A DNA stretch of 61,727 bases from CAYVQE01 sp964633205 (GTDB lineage Bacteria > Myxococcota > B64-G9), in the NCBI GenBank assembly GCA_964633205.1, contig CAZWFN010000019.1:1-61727 (forward strand). The letters run 5' to 3'. Shown here piece after piece: positions 58,712-61,727 of the stretch. The translations under genes and the position numbers were made by a program. Below the pieces are notes generated by a model that saw only the letters and a program-made list of their open reading frames with translations, was not told where the DNA came from and made no database searches. Position 1 is the stretch's first letter; each line of letters begins with the position of its first letter.

Positions 58712-59125
58712 ATGAGCGAGCAATCAACCGGCGGCAAGAAGATCCTGATCATCGATGACGAGCCCAACGTCGTGGCCTATCTCGAGACCCTGTTGCAGGA
58801 CAACGGCTACGCCACCTGCGGGGCCGCCAACGGCCGCGAGGGCTTGGAGAAAATGCAGTCCGAGAACCCGGACCTGGTCTGCCTCGACATCACCATGCCC
58901 GAGAAATCGGGCATCGCTTTCTACCGTGAGATCAAAGACGATCCCGAGTTGAAGGACACGCCGGTGGTGGTGGTCACGGCGGTGACCGGCCACGGCGGCG
59001 ATCCCAAACCCTTCGAGCAGTTCCTCAAGTCGCGCCGCCAGGTCCCACCGCCCGAGGCCTTCTTCTCCAAGCCGATCGACCGCGAGGCGTTCGTCGCCAA
59101 GATCGGCGAGCTGCTCGGCAGCTGA
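58712..59125 (+). CDS. Stand-alone receiver (module 2)
   Basis: A 137-residue receiver domain. Acidic pair in ILIIDDEPNV, phosphoacceptor Asp near 57 in VCLDITMPEKSG, Lys in FFSKPID, and the insert KSRRQVPPPEA shared with the module 1 receiver. It has no output domain. ATG 58712 follows GAAAGGAGCGC, 64 bp after the previous stop. It is the last gene of the sigma54 operon; no terminator was recognised before the convergent gene 1 bp away. Confidence 0.9.
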   Translation: MSEQSTGGKKILIIDDEPNVVAYLETLLQDNGYATCGAANGREGLEKMQSENPDLVCLDITMPEKSGIAFYREIKDDPELKDTPVVVVTAVTGHGGDPKPFEQFLKSRRQVPPPEAFFSKPIDREAFVAKIGELLGS

Positions 59126-59126
59126 C

Positions 59127-59429
59127 TCAGCGGCCCGACAACCGGCGCCCGGCGGATTCTCCAAGGCATCCAGACCCTGACCGCCGCAGCACCCGATGCA
59201 ACGCCGCTTTTCCGTAAATGCCGCGGCAATCGTCCAGGAATGCATGCAGATCTCCGAGATCGCCATAGGAATATGCATAGACCTCCCGGTTCTGGGCCCG
59301 GTTCTGGGCGATCAGGGCACCCGCGGCACCGGGCATGTACGAGCCCGCCAGGTGTAGCAAGCCGACCGTGCCCGCCAGCAGGGCCAGCCCGATCGCGAAG
59401 CGGATCCACCTGCCGCTGGCGCATCTCAT
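59127..59429 (-). CDS. Small membrane protein coupled to the YeiH transporter
   Basis: A 100-residue protein whose ATG overlaps the transporter stop (ATGA). It has one N-terminal membrane helix (IRFAIGLALLAGTVGLLHLAG) and a soluble part with DLGDLHAFLDDCRGIYG. No family was recognised. The strict coupling suggests an accessory subunit or regulator of the transporter. Codon use is like that of its neighbours. Confidence 0.6.
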   Translation of the reverse strand: MRCASGRWIRFAIGLALLAGTVGLLHLAGSYMPGAAGALIAQNRAQNREVYAYSYGDLGDLHAFLDDCRGIYGKAALHRVLRRSGSGCLGESAGRRLSGR

Positions 59430-60721
59430 GCGGAATAAACCGCGAACAGGATACCGCCGAAGGCCAGCCAGGACATCAGCAGGGTCAAGACCAGATTGAA
59501 GCTCTGGCCGACGATGTAGAGAATGATCGGCTTGCCGCCGACCAGTTGGCTGGCCAGTTCCTTGAAGTTGGACTCGAGCCCGATGGAGACGAAGGCCAGG
59601 CAGAACAGCCAACCGCGGAAGACCCGCGAGAGTGACAGGACTCCCGATACCTCCTGCTCACCCATGGTCGGCAGCAGCACGAAGCTGAACAGCAACGACA
59701 TGGCCACGAAGCCGATGATGAACTTGGGAAAGCGGTACCAGATCTCCAGCAGGCTCGGCCGGGGTGCGCCCGGCTCGCGCTCGATCTTGGTGATCCAGGC
59801 CAGGGCGACCGCAAAGGCCACCAGCCCGATCAGGATGTTCTGTATCATCTTGACCACGGCCGCGACCTTCTCGGCGGTCTCGCCCAGGAAGGCCCCGGCG
59901 GCCACGACAGCCCCGGTCGAGTCGATGGTGCCCCCGAGCCAGCCGCCGGCCACGACCGGCGACATACCCACCAGCTTGCACAAGGGCGGCATGCCGATCA
60001 TCATCAGGACCGTGAAGATCATCGTCATGCCCACGGCCAGAGTCAGCTCGGACTTCTTGCCACGGCAAGCCGCGGCCACCGCGATGGCCGCCGAGACCCC
60101 GCAGACCGAGGTCGCCGCAGCGATGATGATGACCAGCTTCTTGGAGGCCATCTTCAGCCAGCGGGTGCCGAACCACCACATGATCATGATGACCGTCGGT
60201 GTGACGACCCAGGCGACCATCAGACCGGGCAGGCCGAGCTTGAGGATCTCGGAAAACAGGATCTCGCCCCCCAGCAGCACCAGCCCGGCTTTGATGAACA
60301 TCTCCGACCTGGCGCCGGCCAGAAGCCATTTGGGAGTGCCGATGGTATTGGCTATGAGCAAACCCAGCGCCAACGCCCAGATAGCGTAGCCCAGCCCCCA
60401 GGCCTTGATGGTGACCTGGTTGGCCAAGAAGTACGAGACGACCGCCAGTACGAACACCACCAAATAGCCACCGACAAACCGCTTCCAGTCCTCCCCCATC
60501 GCCGCCACGCCCACGGTCAGCATGACCCCCAGCCCGAGGCCCAGCACGCCGATCCACACGATCCGCAGATCGGGGAATGCCTGGAGCGGGTTGGCGATCC
60601 ACCTGCCGACCGTGGGGACCGTGGTGACGCCGCCCACCAGGATGGCCAGGAACAGGATCAGGGCGAACCAGATCGCCCAGTAGTCCTCGGATCTCCAGAG
60701 TTTTTTGATCTCTTCGGCCAC
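59426..60721 (-). CDS. YeiH-family putative sulfate exporter
   Basis: A 431-residue membrane protein with about 11-12 helices. Motifs of the YeiH/Cons_hypoth698 family: SVCGVSAAIAVAAACRGKK, GGWLGGTIDSTGAVVAAGAF and CLAFVSIGLESNFKEL. Members are annotated as putative sulfate exporters, though the substrate is not established. In this locus it might move sulfate, sulfite or a thiosulfonate. GTG 60721 behind GAGGAG is preferred over an upstream TTG. A weak promoter with TACAAT at 60775-60770 lies upstream. Confidence 0.85.
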   Translation of the reverse strand: MAEEIKKLWRSEDYWAIWFALILFLAILVGGVTTVPTVGRWIANPLQAFPDLRIVWIGVLGLGLGVMLTVGVAAMGEDWKRFVGGYLVVFVLAVVSYFLANQVTIKAWGLGYAIWALALGLLIANTIGTPKWLLAGARSEMFIKAGLVLLGGEILFSEILKLGLPGLMVAWVVTPTVIMIMWWFGTRWLKMASKKLVIIIAAATSVCGVSAAIAVAAACRGKKSELTLAVGMTMIFTVLMMIGMPPLCKLVGMSPVVAGGWLGGTIDSTGAVVAAGAFLGETAEKVAAVVKMIQNILIGLVAFAVALAWITKIEREPGAPRPSLLEIWYRFPKFIIGFVAMSLLFSFVLLPTMGEQEVSGVLSLSRVFRGWLFCLAFVSIGLESNFKELASQLVGGKPIILYIVGQSFNLVLTLLMSWLAFGGILFAVYSA

Positions 60722-61057
60722 GGAGTTCTCCTCGGCGCTTTTCAAATTGAGTTGCGCTTCAGGTCCCGGATTGTACCAAAGCCCTTCGACCCCGGTCTAG
60801 CGTAAATCCATGGCTGTCGGTTGGAGGAAAACTCGGTTCCGGACCAAACCGTCGCTCCGACCTCTTGTCAAGCAACAGAATAATCTTATATTCCTGGTCA
60901 CGAGCGGCAGCGCGGCAGAGCGTATCTCGAAGCCAAGACCGCGCGCCAAGACTTGGGGGATTCGTGCGGGCGGGGGCTGGCAGCTCAAAAATCCACCCGG
61001 CAGGCGCAATCCCGAACCCATTCTCCGGCCGAAGCCGGCCGAGCAGGAGGACTGCCC
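60722..61057. other. Divergent promoter region between YeiH and the ferritin-like gene
   Basis: A 336-bp region without a gene. On the minus strand TAGACC (60799-60794), 18 bp and TACAAT (60775-60770) may drive the transporter. On the plus strand a better promoter serves the ferritin-like gene (60865-60892). The leader of the latter is about 160 nt. Confidence 0.5.
60865..60892 (+). promoter_or_regulatory. Sigma70-type promoter of the ferritin-like gene
   Basis: TTGTCA (60865-60870), a 16-bp spacer rich in A+T and TATATT (60887-60892). The region stands out as AT-rich in the GC-rich window. Confidence 0.6.
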
Positions 61058-61498
61058 ATGTCGATGAAGGAACTCCAGGAAGATCTCGTCAAGAAGATGA
61101 AGCAGTGGCAGAAGATCGAGGACGCGTCGGTCACCTCGACCGGCAAGATCATCGAGCAGACCGACAACAAGCTCATCCGAGCGGTGGCCGAGATCATCCA
61201 GGCCGACTCCAAGATGCACTACCGCATCCAGGATCTGATCGCCGCCACCCTGGAGCGCGAGCAGATCAACCTGACTCCGGACGACATGGCTTCGGTCTGG
61301 ACGGCCATCGAGGAGCACATCAAGATCGAGAAGAAGATGGTCGAGTACGTCGGCAAGACCCTCGAGGAGATCCAGGGCAAGAAGATGCTGGTCCAGGAGT
61401 ACCTGCTCAACTACCTCAAGACCGACGAGGAAAAGCACGACAAGCTGCTGGCCGATCTGGAGAAGATCAAGGGCGGCATGTACCCCTACGCCGGCTAG
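61058..61498 (+). CDS. Ferritin-like diiron protein
   Basis: A 146-residue, all-helical protein. Conserved acidic/His positions are EIIQADSKMHYRIQD, AIEEHIKIEKKMVE and TDEEKHDKLLADL, the spacing of a four-helix ferritin-like (rubrerythrin-type) diiron domain. No rubredoxin motif is present. It probably handles iron or peroxide. ATG 61058 follows GCAGGAGG. It is monocistronic as far as seen. Confidence 0.75.
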   Translation: MSMKELQEDLVKKMKQWQKIEDASVTSTGKIIEQTDNKLIRAVAEIIQADSKMHYRIQDLIAATLEREQINLTPDDMASVWTAIEEHIKIEKKMVEYVGKTLEEIQGKKMLVQEYLLNYLKTDEEKHDKLLADLEKIKGGMYPYAG

Positions 61499-61727
61499 CA
61501 GCGCCGGCAGCGGCACCGATTCGCCGCTCCAGGATCTCCCACCAATATATGGCTGATTTCCCAGATCGGTCGCGAGGTCAAGGAAGAACGGCGGATTCAA
61601 GCGGAGTCGTAGTCATCTACGTCGAGCATTGAATCCGCCGGTCTGACGCAGAGATCGCGGCTGAGGTGGGAAATGAGCGATCCGCGCTGTAGAGGTTTCT
61701 GATTGAGCTGAACGGCCGGCCAACAGT
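61499..61727. repeat. Long imperfect inverted repeat at the right edge
   Basis: GCTGATTTCCCA (61552-61563) faces TGGGAAATGAGC (61667-61678). Within this, CGGCGGATTCAA (61589-61600) pairs perfectly with TTGAATCCGCCG (61629-61640), and CGTAG (61608) with CTACG (61617). The arms span ~127 bp. It resembles the structured end of an insertion sequence or a REP-like element. No gene is seen after 61498. The left window edge also looks mobile-element-like. Confidence 0.6.

Overview
The window is a high-GC, gene-dense bacterial segment that carries almost the whole dissimilatory sulfate-reduction pathway in one place: sat, aprBA, qmoAB plus an HdrCB-type protein, dsrABD, dsrL, dsrN, dsrC and dsrMKJOP. 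It also carries siroheme synthesis and a putative sulfate-exporter-family transporter. The left third encodes exported proteins typical of Myxococcota-like bacteria: a lipoprotein with a C-terminal Gly/Ser + hydrophobic + poly-Arg sorting tail (MYXO-CTERM-like), and a lipoprotein with 14 Cys-rich CDDGxxCT repeats. My best guess is an uncultured sulfate-reducing lineage of Myxococcota or a neighbouring deltaproteobacterial phylum. No rRNA or marker gene is present to settle this.

Layout. 1-2.7 kb: a transposase-like N-terminus running off the left edge, remnants of an ABC ATPase and a phosphoribosyltransferase, then an APH-fold kinase and an APS kinase. 3.2-11.9 kb: secreted or lipid-anchored proteins (YARHG, HAD phosphatase, serpin, two large lipoproteins). 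12-18.2 kb: a CGGC protein, an Rrf2 regulator and respiratory module 1 (macro domain, cytochrome b, HdrD-like protein fused to a response-regulator receiver, PAS-PAS histidine kinase, receiver). 18.3-20.9 kb (minus): a DsrMK-like pair. 21.1-37.8 kb (minus): dsrABD, a strong terminator, dsrL, dsrN, two small genes, dsrC, an RsbRD-like gene, dsrMKJOP, a CoA-disulfide/persulfide reductase with rhodanese, and siroheme synthase. 38.1-49.8 kb (plus): LysR regulator, aprBA, small Cys proteins, sat, qmoAB and an HdrCB fusion, ending in a perfect intrinsic terminator. 50-59.1 kb (plus): a sigma54 activator, a sigma54 promoter and respiratory module 2 (NifX-like, HmcF-, HmcE- and HmcB-like proteins, an NrfD-hexaheme cytochrome fusion, PAS kinase, two receivers). 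59.1-61.7 kb: YeiH-family transporter, ferritin-like protein, and a long inverted repeat at the right edge.

How it works together. Sat activates sulfate to APS and AprBA reduces APS to sulfite. QmoAB-HdrCB passes electrons to AprBA. DsrAB with DsrC reduces sulfite to a DsrC trisulfide, which DsrMKJOP reduces with quinol or periplasmic electrons. Siroheme synthase and DsrN supply siroheme amide. Two further membrane complexes (modules 1 and 2) and a DsrMK-like pair move electrons between the quinone or cytochrome c pools and cytoplasmic heterodisulfide-type subunits.

The most unusual feature is that modules 1 and 2 each co-encode PAS histidine kinases whose PAS domains carry a shared cysteine signature, plus receiver proteins. 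In module 1 a receiver domain is fused directly to the HdrD-like catalytic subunit. This looks like a phosphorelay wired into respiratory complexes. Its arrangement recalls, but goes well beyond, the hmc-rrf1-rrf2 locus of Desulfovibrio vulgaris.
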